64,000 nt of DNA from Stomoxys calcitrans. Lineage: Eukaryota > Arthropoda > Insecta > Diptera > Muscidae. Positions 1 through 11,509 of the stretch are shown piece after piece. Below the pieces are notes generated by a model. That model was not told where the DNA came from and ran no database searches. It saw nothing but the letters and a program-made list of their open reading frames with translations. Numbering within the stretch: the first letter of the stretch is position 1; each line of letters begins with the position of its first letter. The position numbers and the translations under genes were made by a program. The DNA lies in contig NC_081552.1 in the NCBI RefSeq assembly GCF_963082655.1, positions 127,815,494-127,879,493 of the forward strand, written 5' to 3'.

Positions 1-1327
1 TATCAATTCTTGCTCTACCCCCCTATACCTTTCATTTAAGCTCCATATTGACATTGTTGGTATATATGCCCGATTAAGGGGTGTTTTGGGGATTGGGGTG
101 GTCCCCCAAACACAAAGCCCGGAAAATATATCATCAACGTGCTCTATTCTCATATATCTATATATTAGTTATGTGAACCCCATATTGCCATTGCCCTCAA
201 AATTGGATATCAAATTCGTTTTCTAATCTCATTTAAACTCTTTATTGCAAAAGTCAGCAAATATGTCCGGTTTGGGGTATTGGCCCGAATAACTATGAAT
301 ATTTAGCTCCACTCTCTTTAAGACCCAAATTAACTTGGTGAGCAAATACGTTGGTATCAGATACGTGGTCTACTCCCACATCCCTTTAATTTGAGTCCCA
401 TATTTCCATAGTCGGCAAAAATTACCGGTTTTGGGGGTGTTTTGGGGGATGGGCGGCCACTGGGTGAGTTGGATTTAAAAATATATATCGGATTCGTGTT
501 CCACTTTAAAAACCCTCTTATTTGAGCTTCATATTGCAATAGTCAGATAATACTTGCTATTTTCTGACTTTCATTTGAGTCCCATATTGCAATGGTCGTA
601 AATTTGTCCCCTTTGGGGGATGTTTTTGGTGAGAGGAGGCCCCAAGCACTTGGTCCCATATATAGATATCAGATTCGTATTCTACATTCAAATACCTTTT
701 ATTTAAGCCCCATATTCCAATGGTCAGCAAATAAGTCCAGTTTGGATGGTGTTTTGGGGAAGGGATGGACCCCCAGAAACGTGGTCCCACATTTGGATAT
801 CAGATTCGTAATTTACTCGCAAATACCTTTCATTTGAGTTCCATATTGCCATGGTCGGTTAATATGTCCGATTTAGGGGTGTTTTGGGGCTTGGGGTGGT
901 CCCCCTAGCACTTGGTCCGACAATTGGATATCAGATACGTGTTCTTCTCCTAAATACCTTTCATTTGAGTCTTATATTGTCGTGATTGGCCTAAATATAT
1001 GTTTGGTAGTTTTAGGGTGGGTCACCCCTCTAGGTACCCCATCCGAAATTTGGATAGCAAATTTTTATTTTTAGGGTACTTTATGAGAGCACACAAAATT
1101 TCGCTTAAATCGCATCACTCATCTCCGAGATCTGGCTTTTCTAAAAATTAGGGTAAGGGGGAGGGTCATATATCAAAAAATTTAGTACCCTATTTTCACC
1201 ACGGGGTCATTATGCACCATCTGTGAAAATTTCAAGAAAATCGGTTGAGCCGTTTCTGAGTCTATAAGGAACACACAAACAAACAAACCTACAAACAAAC
1301 ACAAATTGATTTATATATATAAGATTG
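1..1327 (+). mobile_element. Family B repeat, right part (runs off the left edge)
   Basis: The stretch consists of degenerate tandem units with recurring phrases such as TCAGATTCGTATTCTAC, CTTTCATTTGAG and GTGTTTTGGGG. It ends in a CAAACAAA-rich tail followed by TTATATATATAAGATT. The same order of parts occurs at 11510-13646, 32691-35592 and 40017-41528, so this is the right portion of a dispersed element whose left end lies outside the window. No reading frame in it resembles a known protein. Its class is not resolved. Confidence 0.8.
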
Positions 1328-1341
1328 GCTAAAAGAATGGT

Positions 1342-1960
1342 AACAAGTAAGAGCGTGCTAAGTGCGGCCGGGCCGAATCTTATATACACTCCAACATGGG
1401 TAGCATTTGTCGAGTATTTTGTGCGGTATAACTTTTAAGGCAAACAAAGAATAATGAATAAGAACTGTTATGCTTTTGGAGCTATTTTAAGTTATAGTCC
1501 AATGCGGACCATAAATGAATTGAATGCTAAACATTGTAGAAGTCATTGTGTAATATTTCCAAATCGGAAGATCGGTTTATATGGGTGTTGTATCGAGCTA
1601 TAGATCGATTCAGACCATATATCACATGTATATTGAAGGTCATGGGAGAAGGCGTTTTAGAAAATTTCAGATCGGTTTATATTGCATCTGTACCAATACA
1701 TGGACCGATCTGGTTCTTTTACAATACCGTCCGACCTACACTTATAAAAAGTATTTGTACAAAATTTCAAGAGCCTAGTTTTACTCTTTCGAAAGCTAGC
1801 GTGCTTTCAACAGACAAACGGACGGACATGGCTAGATCAACTTAAAATATAATGTCGATCAAAAATATATATATATATACTTTATGGGGGGTATTTCAAG
1901 CTGTTGCAAACAGAATGACGAAATTAGTATGCCCCCATCCTATGGTGTAGGGTATAAAAA
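1342..1960 (-). mobile_element. A1 HINE (non-autonomous Helentron), internally short copy
   Basis: On the + strand it starts AACAAGTAAGAGCGTGC, continues with the GCCGGGCC palindrome and TATACACTCCAAC, and ends with GTGTAGGGTATAAAAA. The minus strand is given because in DINE-1/Helentron convention the palindrome and TTACTTGTT lie at the 3' end. Only about two internal units are present, against nine in the longest copy at 57369-59293. It sits 15 bp beyond the tail of the preceding B element. Confidence 0.75.
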
Positions 1961-2041
1961 CGAGTCGAAGGATTCAGATAATAACTCATCTTCAAAATTA
2001 ACAAAAGTTAAAAACGATTTATGTGTAAATGCGAATGAAAA
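1961..2041. other. Short unassigned spacer
   Basis: Eighty-one bases of AT-rich sequence lie between the A1 element and the 3' end of the Jockey-type LINE. I see no gene or recognisable repeat here. Confidence 0.4.
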
Positions 2042-3465
2042 GTTGTTGTTGTTGTAGCAGTTTGTTGTGTTCTAACTTTCGTCTGCTTGATTCCGTGGAG
2101 TGTCAAGACCCAGGAACTCTGCGACTAAGATGGGGTGCGTCCACAGGGATCTGGGTCTGAGTCGAGTGGGTCTGGCCGGGCAGTTAAACAGGTGACGTGT
2201 ATCGTGCTGTCCCTGGTTACAATCGGGACATACATCTTGCACGGTGGCATCAATCCTAGCTCTGTAGGAATTGAGGTGGCTGCATCTGCCGAAACGTAAT
2301 TGAGCCAGAACTATTCAGGGTTGCCGGTGGAGGTCAATTACGTCAGGTGCAATGGGAGGCGGTCGTTCTCCAAGGGCTACATTCACCCGGCAGCTATTTA
2401 TCGCATCTGCTACCGTGTCTGCATGAATGTGGTCTGGACCTGCTTGATATGCCGCTTGACCTAGAGGTTCTCTCTTGTAGCTTTGAACCTCACGCTCTAG
2501 ATTATGTAGATCTACATTAAGGCTTCTGGGCGGTGGATATCTATCCACAAGATGGTTTTTGGATGGTCTATGCTATAACAGACCAAAAGGTATTGCTTAG
2601 ATAGCATGTAGTTATGTCTTTGCACTGGTAGGATCTTTGTCTGCAGATGGAGGTGATCCACATGAGAACTGAGTAGACATCCAATCGCAGTTCGGAGGGC
2701 AGCATTCTGACAGATCTGAATATTATTCCACTGCGTGTCACAACAGCTGATGAGACCACACTGGCGCTATTGACAGACCGGCCTATTGCTTTGTAAGTGC
2801 TAAACAAGGTTTCTTTGTCTGCACCCCAAGTGCTGCCACAAACTGACTTAAGGACCTTGCTTCTACTTTTGACTTTATAGCAAATTACTGTGGCATTTTG
2901 GTAGAATGTGTAAGAGCTGTCAAATTCGACGTCAAGTATCGGTATTCACCTCATGCAAATTTGTAGTGAACAATGTGGCTGAAGATTTGGTGGCAGATAT
3001 CTTCCGATTTCTTGCAGCGAAATATGAGGCAAGTTCGTTGAGGTAGACGTTCAACCTATCAACCATGATCGTAGAGGTTAAACAGTAGAGGTAGAGGTTA
3101 AACAGTGCCACAGATATAACCCCGCCTTGGAGAACTCCCTGTTTCACTCTAAGGTGCTTCGACTACTTATCCCTAAATTCCACAAATGACTAGCGAACAT
3201 ACAGCGTCTCAGGCCTGGCTGGAGGGACAAGTTGGCGATGTCCTCAAATAGTTTGGCATGGCTGACCGCGTCGAATGCCTTCGATAGGTCCAGTGCCACG
3301 AGGACCGTCCTATCACATGGCCTGGGCTGATTGAAGCCATGGCAAATGTGTGCGGTGATGGCATGCAAAGCAGTTGTTTTGCTATGCATTCTTCGAAATC
3401 CATAGTGATGCTCGGCGAATGGAAATTCTCCTACGAGGCTCGAGAGGAGTAATGTCTCAAGCGTT
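2042..3465 (-). mobile_element. Jockey/CR1-type LINE, 3' half in minus orientation
   Basis: Read on the minus strand this is the back half of a non-LTR ORF2. It holds the reverse-transcriptase palm with the motif VALDLSKAFDAVSHAKL, then the QGGVISVALFNLYL motif. Next to the 3' end is a Cys/His stretch (VCPDCNQG, then HDTRHLFNCP) typical of Jockey/CR1 C termini. The 3' end lies at a GTTGTTGTTG run near 2042. The segment that should carry the catalytic YADD box has been lost between about 3060 and 3110, where a GTAGAGGTTAAACAGT duplication is seen. The element is joined head to head to its own 5' half at about 3465. Confidence 0.85.
2932..3403 (-). pseudogene. Reverse-transcriptase palm of the Jockey-type LINE, broken
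   Basis: Two overlapping open pieces on the minus strand (3144-3389 and 2932-3147) together encode fingers and palm. Motif A is LDLSKAFD with its catalytic Asp. Motif B is QGGVISVALFN. The thumb-like stretch is YLNELASYFAARNRKISATK. A frame change separates the pieces near 3145, and the YADD motif C expected between LYLY and the RLNVYL segment is absent. The RT therefore cannot be catalytic. It is a family-level match by motif, not a named element. Confidence 0.8.
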
Positions 3466-5231
3466 GTACTCCTCAGATCACTACGGGTGTATAGTCGTAT
3501 TGAATATGTTCAAGGTCCTGTGTGAACAAAGACAGCAGTGGATCACTAGCGTCGTCGTCGCCTTCTGCGTCCTCGTCGTCGGACTATGGGACCTCCTCGA
3601 CCTCTCCCGTGCGGCAACATACGCAACAGCAGCATCCCAGCCCCAATAATGACAGGTCAGTGCCGTGAAGTGTTTCATTTTTGCAACTGAACTTCACCGA
3701 TCTCCGTGGCAAGATCGCGATGATGGTAGATTTTATGAGTCGGAAGAACATATTGGTCGCAGCGATCCAGGAGACAAAGCTGACCAACACCTGCAGCTTG
3801 CACAGTTGTCACGTATACAATGTTCTACGTAAGGATCGCTCAATGAATGAAGGTGGGGATTGGCCTTCGTGATACACTATTCAGTGCAATATGGACCCAT
3901 CTCGCTTACGCCTGGCGCTAGTGACCCCTACATGGAGTGAATGGGGAGGATAGAGTTATTCAACGTGTACATACCGCCAGTTGGTAGCTGTGTCCCAATT
4001 AATGGCCAAGCTTACAACCTCGACATAAGTGGGTTACTATCTGGCCATAATCGCCTGATTCCAAGGGACTTTAAGGCGCATCATATTTCATGGCATTCTC
4101 CCCTAGGTAACGACCAGCGTGGCATGGCTTTGGCAGAGCAGATTGAAGGCTCCACGTTTTGCACGGTTAATGAGTATGCCCCACCAAGACTACGATGTGG
4201 TGCTGCAGCTCACCAGACATTTCCATTGCATCCCCAGATCTCCTGAGTGACGTATCCTAGCAAGCCGTCATCTCTTTGGGGGTCAGACCACCTCCCCATA
4301 ATTCTCACTATCGACCGACCACCGCCTTCATAATCTTTGAGCGCCGGACGTTTATCAATCAGAAGAAGGCCGATTAGGCTGGCTTCAGAGAGTACACCAA
4401 TCGCCGCTTCAGTGAACTGCCACCCCTCTCGGATTTGTTAGTTGCCGAAAGGGAATTTCGAGACATCATTAACGCAGCTGCCGCTCACTTGATACCACCC
4501 GGTAGAATACCCCAAGTGCGGCCCAATTTCCCGGCGCAGGCAGTAGTACCCGCAGACGAGCGTGATGGGACTCGTTGTACGGACCCCACTAACCCCAGAA
4601 TCAGCGAGCTGAATCAAGAAATAAACTGGGTAGTTAACGAACATAGGTGGAATTTGTGGCTGGAGCACATGGAGTAATGTAACTTAGGTACCTTTTTGGG
4701 CAAGCTGTGGTATACTATTAAGTCACTCTAGAACCCCGGTAGACGGGATGACAGGACCTCAGTCACTTTTGGCGATGTTACCGTAACTGATCCGAAGCGA
4801 TGCGCCAGGTTTTTCAACTCCTGCCGATGAACAGCTATCACAATTTACCGTGGGCAAAGTTACGAATGTCATCCGTGGCGTCAAATCATTCTAGGCGTTG
4901 GGCTCCGACGGAATAACTACATTGATGTTGAAGAATCTGGATTTACCTGGAGTTGAGTATTTAACTACCGTCCTCAACCTGTCTTTGAACACTTCTATAG
5001 GTCCCGATGTCTGGAAAATGGGCGAAGTGATCACGCTACTGAAGCCTTGAAAGGACCCGAGTTTGGGGGAGTCGTACAGACCGATCTCCCTTCTCTCACT
5101 AGTTATAAAATGCTTGAGGCATTACTCCTCTCGAGCCTCGTAGGAGAATTTCCATTCGCCGAGCATCACTATGGATTTCGAAGACTGCATAGCACAGCAA
5201 CTGCTTTGCATGCTATCACCGCACACATTTG
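3466..5231 (+). mobile_element. Jockey/CR1-type LINE, inverted 5' half
   Basis: In plus orientation this holds the end of ORF1 (about 3490-3660), the APE-type endonuclease (about 3681-4340), a linker, and the start of the RT (SYRPISLLS near 5070, then EFPFAEHHYGFRRLHS). The last 120 bp (5112-5231) repeat, in opposite orientation, the sequence at 3343-3460 of the adjoining 3' half. Both halves are therefore one element whose 5' part was inverted, with a short duplication at the break. Several stops and frameshifts break ORF2. Confidence 0.8.
3681..4340 (+). pseudogene. APE-type endonuclease domain of the Jockey-type LINE
   Basis: The endonuclease would nick the genomic target to prime reverse transcription. 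Visible family motifs are QETKL near 3766 and SDHLPI near 4284. A DFKAHHISWHSP stretch lies near 4065, where the family usually has DFNAHH, so the Asn appears replaced by Lys. The frame is interrupted at 3870-3940 and again after 4246. It is joined to the C-terminal end of an ORF1 upstream. The copy is clearly dead. Confidence 0.75.
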
Positions 5232-5345
5232 CACCGCACCGAACTTTGGATACCCTTCACCTCGGGTATATATAAACCACCTTTAATCATAATTCGGTGA
5301 AAATTTCATACCTTATGTCCCATATCAGTACAGAAGCTATATCTA
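5232..5345 (-). mobile_element. A2 HINE, terminal fragment left of a nested A1
   Basis: The sequence CCGAACTTTGGATACCC and the following 90 bp match the terminus of the A2 copy at 63634-64000. The outermost AACAAGTGGAAAGGCG part is missing where the LINE joins. The element resumes at 6844 after the nested A1. Confidence 0.75.
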
Positions 5346-6843
5346 ACAAGTAAAAGCGTGCTAAGTTCGGCCGGGCCGAATCTTATATACCCTCCACCAT
5401 GGATCGCATTTGTCGAGTTCTTTTCCCGGCATCTCTTCTTAGGCAAAACAGGATATAAGAAAAGATTTGCTCTGCAATTAGAGCGACATCAAGATATGCT
5501 CCGGTTTGGACCACAATTAAATTATATGTTGGAGACCTGTGTAAAATGTCAGCCAATTCGAATAAGAATTGCGCTCTTTGTGAGCTCAAAAAGCAAAATA
5601 GAGAGATCGATTTATATGGGAGCTGTATCGGGCTATGGACCGATTCAGACCATAATAAACACGTATGTTTATGGTCATGAAAGAATCCGACGTACAAAAT
5701 TTCAGGCAAATCGGATAATAATTGCGACCTCTAGAGGCTCAAGAAGTCAAGATCCCAGATCGGTTTATATGGCAGCTATATCAGGTTATGAACCGACTTG
5801 TATTTTATTTGACATAGTGGTTGAAAGTAACAATAAAAAACGTCTTGCGAAATTTCAGCCAAATCGGACAGGAATTGCGCCCTCTAGAAGCTCAAGAAGT
5901 CAAGTCCCCAGATCTGTTTATATGACAGCTATATCAGGTTATAAACCGATTTCAACCATACTTGGCACAGTTGTTGGATATCATAACAAAATACTACGTG
6001 TCAAAATTCATTCAAATTGGATAGGCATTGCGCCGTCTAGAGGCTCAAGAAGTCAAGACCCAAGATCGGTTTATATGACAGCTATATAAGGTTATGCACC
6101 GATTTGAACCATACTTGGCACAGTTGTTGGATATAATAACGAAACACGTCGTGCAAAATTTCATTTCAATCGGATAAGAATTGCGCCTTCTAGAGGCTCA
6201 AGAAGTCAAGACCCAAGATCGGTTTATATGGCAGCTATATCAGGTTATGGACCGATTTGAACTATACTTGGCACAGTTGTTGGATATAATAACGAAACAC
6301 GTCGTGCAAAATTTCATTTCAATCGGATAAGAATTGCGCACTTAGAGGCTTAAGAAGTCAAGACCCAAGATCGGTTTATATGACAGCTATATCAGGTTAT
6401 AGACCGATTTGAACCATACTTGGCACAGTTATTAGATATCATAATAAAACACGTTTTGCAAAATTTCATTCCAATCGGATAAGAATTGCGCACTCTAGAG
6501 GCTCAAGAAGTCAAGACCCAAGATCGGTTTATATGGCAGCTATATGAAAACATGGACCGATATGGCCCAGTTACACTACCAACCGAACTACACTAATAAG
6601 AAGTATTTTTGCAAAATTTCAAGCGGCTAGCTTTACTCCTTCGGAAGTTAGCGTGCTTTCGACAGACAGACGGACGGACGAACGGACGGACGGACAGACG
6701 GACGGACATGGCTAGATCGGCATAAAATTTCACGACGATCAAGAATATATATACTTTATGGGGTCTCAGACGAATATTTCGAGTAGTTACAATCAGAATG
6801 ACGAAATTAGTATATCCCCATCCTATGGTGGAGGGTATAAAAA
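5346..6843 (-). mobile_element. A1 HINE, complete copy nested in A2
   Basis: Both termini are present: AACAAGTAAAAGCGTGC with the TTCGGCCGGGCCGAA palindrome on the left, and GGTGGAGGGTATAAAAA on the right. The inverted subterminal repeats TATACCCTCCACCAT and its complement lie just inside both ends. The interior holds a head segment, about six 150 bp tandem units, and a (GACG)-rich microsatellite at 6658-6710. The left flank ends in the A2 word AGCTATATCTAA and the right flank resumes with A2 sequence, so A1 inserted into A2. The open frame at 5358-6089 is an effect of the 153 bp unit and not a gene. Confidence 0.88.
6658..6712. repeat. GACGGAC-type microsatellite of A1
   Basis: A run of GACAGACGGACG-like words sits between the CTTTCGACAGA box and ACATGGCTAGATCG. 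Every A1 and A2 element has it at the same place with varying length, the longest at about 60394-60465. DINE-1 elements carry a comparable GTCTGTCCGTC block on the other strand. Confidence 0.9.
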
Positions 6844-8276
6844 CAAACCGATCATAACCATATACGACACGGATGTCGAAAAGCCTAACATAAGTCTCTG
6901 TATCAAATTTCAGTGAAATCGGATTATAAATGCGCCTTTTAAATCGAGATATCGGTCTACATGGCATGTTGAAGAGCCTAACACAAAGCACTGTGCCAAA
7001 TTTCGGCGAAATCGGACAAAAATGCGCTCTTTTATGGGCCCAAAACTTTAAATCGAGATATCGGTCTATATGGCAGCTATATTCAAATCTGGACCGATCT
7101 GAGCAAAATTGAAGAAGGACGTCGAAGAGCCTAACTAAACTCACTGTCTCAAATTTCAGCGACATCGGACAATAAATGCGTTTTTTATGGCCCCAAAACC
7201 TAAAACCTAGATACCGGTCTATATGGCAGCTATATCGAAATCTAGACCGATCTGTGCGATATTGCAGAAGTATGTCACGGGGCTTAACTTAACTCACTGT
7301 CCCAAATTTCGGCGACATCGGACAATAAATGAGCATTTTATTGGCCCAAAACCATAAATCAAGAAATCGGTCAATATGGCAGCTATATCCAAATCTGAAC
7401 CGATCTGGGCCAAATTGAAGAAAGATGTCGAATGGCCTAAGACAACTCACTGTCCCAAACTTCAGTAAAATCGTATAATAAATGTGGCTTTTATGGGCCT
7501 AAGACCCTAAATCTGCTGATCGATCTATATGGCAGCTTTATCCAAATCTGGACCGATCTGGGCCAAATTGACGAAGGATGTCGATGGGCCTAACGCAATT
7601 TACTGTCCCGAATTTCATCAAAATTGGATAATAAATGTGACTTTTGTGGGCCTAAGACCCTAAATCAGAGGATCGGTATGTATGGCAGCTATATCCAAAT
7701 CTGAACCGATCTGGGCCAAATAAACGAACGATGTCGTAGGGCCTAACACAACTCACTGTCCCAAATTTCAGCAAAATCGGATAATAAATGTGGCTTTTAT
7801 GGGCCTAAGACCCTAAATCGGCGGATCGGTCTATATGGCAGCTATATCCAAATCTGTACCGATCTGAGCCAAATTGACGAAGGATATCGAAGGGCCTAAC
7901 ACAACTCACTGTCTCAAATTTCAGCAAAATCGGATAATAAATGTGGCTTTTATAGGCCTAAGACCCTAATCGGCGGATCGGTCTATATGGGGGCTATATG
8001 AAGATATAGTCCGATATAGCCCATCTTCGAACTTAACCTGCTTATGGACAAAAAAAAAGAATCTGTGCAAAATTTCAGCTCAATATCTTTATTTTCAAAG
8101 ACTGTAGCGTGATTTCAACAGACAGACGGATAGACGGACGGAAATGTCTAGATCGTCTTCGATTTTTACGATGATCAAGAATATATATACTTTATAGGGT
8201 CGAAAATGGATATTTCGATGTGTTGCAAACGGAATGACAAAATGACTATACCCCCATCCTTCGGTGGTGGGTATAA
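6844..8276 (-). mobile_element. A2 HINE, body right of the nested A1
   Basis: The body consists of tandem units containing GGTCTATATGGCAGCTATAT and ACTCACTGTCCCAAATTTC. Landmark spacings between units are 153, 153 and 152 bp around 7529, 7682, 7835 and 7987. The right end has the ATTTCAACAGACAGACGG block, the TATATATACTTTATAGGGTC block and GGTGGTGGGTATAAAAA. No protein function is implied by the open frame at 6593-7165 on the minus strand, which crosses the A1/A2 junction. Confidence 0.85.
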
Positions 8277-8420
8277 AAAGATCACTATTTTGTTATGCAA
8301 AATTGAACAATTGAATTGTTCTTATTAGTATTTGGTCCAAATCGGATCATATTTCGATATAACTGCTATGGGATATAAGGTATGAAATTTTCACAAAACG
8401 ATTTTCTGTGGTAAAAAACT
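8277..8420 (-). mobile_element. Fragment of another A2-type element
   Basis: Words such as TTAGTATTTGGTCCAAATCGG and TTTCGATATAACTGCTATGGG match the region just inside the palindromic end of A2 at 11300-11400. The fragment directly abuts the end of the previous A2 copy. The preceding A2 may therefore have landed in an older one. Confidence 0.55.
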
Positions 8421-8680
8421 AATTTGCCAGTCTATATATTTGGTGCGGTGGCGATGGTGTAAAACTCTTGAACAGAAAAGTGTTGCCCAGCAAAACACGT
8501 CGTTTGGTCTCGTCTATCGGTGAGCTATAAATGGTTGCAACCTTATCGTTAAGGTTTGAAACTCCTGCTTTCACGCTGAATGTTACAATTTCGGGGCTAT
8601 TGCGGACTACACATTAATTAAATCACACAGTGTCTAATTAGGTCATTATAATTGATCATCTGTTTTAGGCTGAGGTGGTC
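8421..8680. other. Unassigned noncoding sequence
   Basis: I see no reading frame, RNA gene or repeat phrase shared with the rest of the window. It may be unique host sequence or a decayed element. Confidence 0.35.
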
Positions 8681-9846
8681 CGCTAGATATATGAGCAGAA
8701 AAATGATATCAGATTCGCAGTACACAACCTTATGCCTTTAATTTAACCTCATACTGTCATGCTTGGTGTATACAGCCGTTTGGTGGAGGGCGTCTTTATG
8801 TGGGTTGTGCGCCACACTGCCACGTGAGCACAAATTTGAATGACGCAGTCAACTCAAAAAAATCTATCACTTGATTCCCCATTGTTTTGATAGGTCAAAT
8901 AACCTATTGGAGGCGATTTTAGGAGGTAAAACACCACCTAGGTTCTTGTACACAAAGTTTAATGTCATATTCGTAATCTGCTCTCAAATGCCTATCATTT
9001 GAGTTTCATCAAGCTATGATTGAGTAGTATTCCCATTTGGGGATCTTATCGGGGATGGGGCGACTATCAATTACTTGGACCTCGTTTTTTATGTCATATA
9101 CGTAGTATACTCCCGAATACCTTTCATTTGAGTCCTATATTGATATATACGTCCAATATGCCTATTTACAGCAGTTTTCGGGCTTGGGCTACCCCTTGGA
9201 TACTTGAACACAAGTTTTAATACCACATTCGCTTTCTACTCTCCAAAATCTTTCATTTGATACCCATATTGGCGCTATCGGTCAACTTTTGATTTTGGGT
9301 GGCGTATTTGTGGTAACGGGGGAGGATTCGCCCCCTTCCAACAAATTACATAGCCTATACCTCCTTCCTGACCATATTCATAATCTTCTCGCGAATTCCT
9401 TTCATTCGAGCCCCATAACCAATAAACCAATTTGGGGGGTTTTGGGGTCGGGGCGGCTCCCAATTACTTGGACAAAATTTTTGATATGGAAATCGTACTC
9501 TACTCTTGAATACCTTTCATTTCAGTCCCATATTGTCCCAATCGGCCCACTTTTAGTTTTGGGTGGTACTTTTGGGGTAAGCAGGAGGGTCCGCCCCCCT
9601 TGCGATATCAAAAACTGATATAGCCTATATTTGGCTGGTAAGGGGGAGGGTCCGCCCCCAATGCGATTTAGAAAAATTATTAAGCCAATTGCTCCTTCCG
9701 GACCACTCCCCACAATCTGTGAAAATTTCAAAGAAATCGGTTCAGAATTTTTTGAATCTACACGGAACAAACAAATTTACAAACCCACAAACAAATAAAC
9801 AAACATTCAAACAAACAAACACAAATTCATTTTTATATACATAGAT
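8681..9846 (+). mobile_element. Family B repeat, 5'-truncated copy
   Basis: Units contain CCTTTCATTTGAGTCC and GGGGTTTTGGGG-like words. The right end has GAAAATTTCAAAGAAATCGG, a CAAACAAA tail at 9765-9830, and TTTTATATACATAGA. The left end does not reach the CTAGCTGACCCGGGC start. The AT-rich block that follows (9847-10090) is a likely continuation or a simple-sequence expansion. Confidence 0.75.
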
Positions 9847-10201
9847 GTTTCCTTCCATCTACACAATCTGTGAACATGTCAATGTAATCGGTTTAACCGT
9901 TTTTGAGTCTATACGGATCAAACAAAAACAATTTCAATTTTTTAAATGAGATATATATTTTTATAATATATATCTTGTATATATAATTTCATATATATAT
10001 CTTTATTTATATATTTTTATAATAATATATTTTTTTTTATTAAAGCACGTAGCTTTGAATAAGTTTGTTTAACTACCTGATTAATGAGGTTTGACCAACT
10101 AAGTGGTGAGTTAAACACCACAGCGGTTTGTTGCACATAAAACAAAATCAATTCGCCGCTGATTTATCGATATTTCTCTATCCTTTAATAGCAGTCTTTT
10201 A
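9847..10201. other. AT-rich spacer, no gene seen
   Basis: The first 180 bases are nearly pure A/T with repeated TATATAT words. The rest is an unassigned stretch up to the A2 start. A degraded tail of the preceding B element is one possible origin. Confidence 0.4.
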
Positions 10202-11501
10202 TCATATTCACCACCGAAGGATGGGTGTATATTTATTTTGTCATTCCGTTTGCAACACATCGAAATATCTATTTCCGAACCTATAAAGTATATATACTAT
10301 TGATCAGCGTAAAAAATTAAGACGATCTAGACATGTTCGTCCGTCTGTAATTTGAAATCACGCTACAGTCTTTAAAAATAGAGATATTGAGCTAAAACTT
10401 TGAACATATTCTTTTTTTGTAGATAAGCAGGTTAAGTTCGAAGATGCGCTATATCGGACTATATCTTGATATAGCCCCCATATAGACCGATCCGCCGACT
10501 TAGGGTCTTGGGCCATAATAGCCACATTTATTATCGGATTTTGCTGAACAGTGATTTGTGTTAGGCCCTTCGACATCCTTTCTCAATTTCTCCCAGATCG
10601 GTTCAAATTTGGATATAGCTGTCATATACACCGATCTCTCGAATTGGGGTCTTAGGTCCATAAAGCCACATTTATTATCCGATTTAGCTGAAATTTGGAA
10701 CAGTGAGTTGGCCTAGACCTTTCGAAATCCTTCATTAATTTGGATATAGCTGCCATATAGACCGATCTCTCGATTTAAGGTCTTACGCCCATAAAATGAG
10801 CATTTTTTGTCCGATTTTGCTGAAATTTGTGGCAGTTCGTTGTGGTAGGCCCTTCGACATTCTTCCTCAATTAGGCCACGATCGGTCCAGATTTGAATAT
10901 AGCTGCCATATAGACCGATCTCTCTCATAAAAGGGCACATTTATTGTCCGATGTCGCCGAAATTTGGGACTGTGTGTTAAGTTAAGCCCCTTGACATACT
11001 TCTGCAATATGGCACAGATCGGTTCAGATTTGGATATAGCTGTCATATATACCCCGATCTCTCGATTTAAAGGTTTGGGGCCATAAAAGGCACATTGATT
11101 GTCCGACGTCGCCGAAATTTAGGACAGATCGATCAAGATTTACATATAGACCGATCTATCAATTTAAGGTTTGGGGCCCATAAATGGCGCATTTATTGTC
11201 CGATTTCATTGAAATTTAACACATTGACTTGTGTTAGACTTTTCGGACATAAGTGTTGTATATGGTTCAGATCGATTTATTTTTAGATATAGGTACTAAA
11301 CAGACCAAAATTTTGTTATACACAATTGATTCATGATTTAATTTATTGGTATTTGGTCTAAATCGGAACATATTTCGATATAGCTGCTATGGGGTATCCA
11401 TTTTTCACCTGATTTTGACGAAAGGTGGTTTACATATATGCTCGAGGCGGTGGGTATCCAAAGATCGGCTCGGCCGAATTTCACGCCTTTTTACTTGTAT
11501 T
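10202..11501 (-). mobile_element. A2 HINE, reversed relative to the copy at 6.8 kb
   Basis: On the + strand it starts CACCACCGAAGGATGGG with the TTTGTCATTCCGTTTGC block. It continues through 153 bp-type units with CTGCCATATAGACCGATC, and ends with GGCTCGGCCGAA followed by TTTTTACTTGTA. With the TATACCC-type end taken as 5', its element orientation is + on this window's strand; the minus sign here is only meant to contrast it with the other copies and should be read as uncertain. Both termini are recognisable, so it is close to full length though diverged. Confidence 0.7.
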
Positions 11502-11509
11502 TATTTATT

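Noticed and set aside
1..1327. Frames at 592-837 and 557-790 as genes
   Set aside because: They read through degenerate 130 bp units of family B on both strands, and similar frames recur in every B copy with different breaks.
5358..6089. 243-codon frame as a repeat-protein gene
   Set aside because: It lies wholly in the A1 element, stays open only because the unit is 51 codons, and equivalent frames in other A1 copies break at different places.
6593..7165. 190-codon minus-strand frame
   Set aside because: It crosses the junction between nested A1 and A2, so it cannot be an ancestral gene.
9847..10060. Origin or matrix attachment region suggested by AT richness
   Set aside because: It follows directly after a B tail and consists of simple TATA words. 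AT content alone does not support a function.
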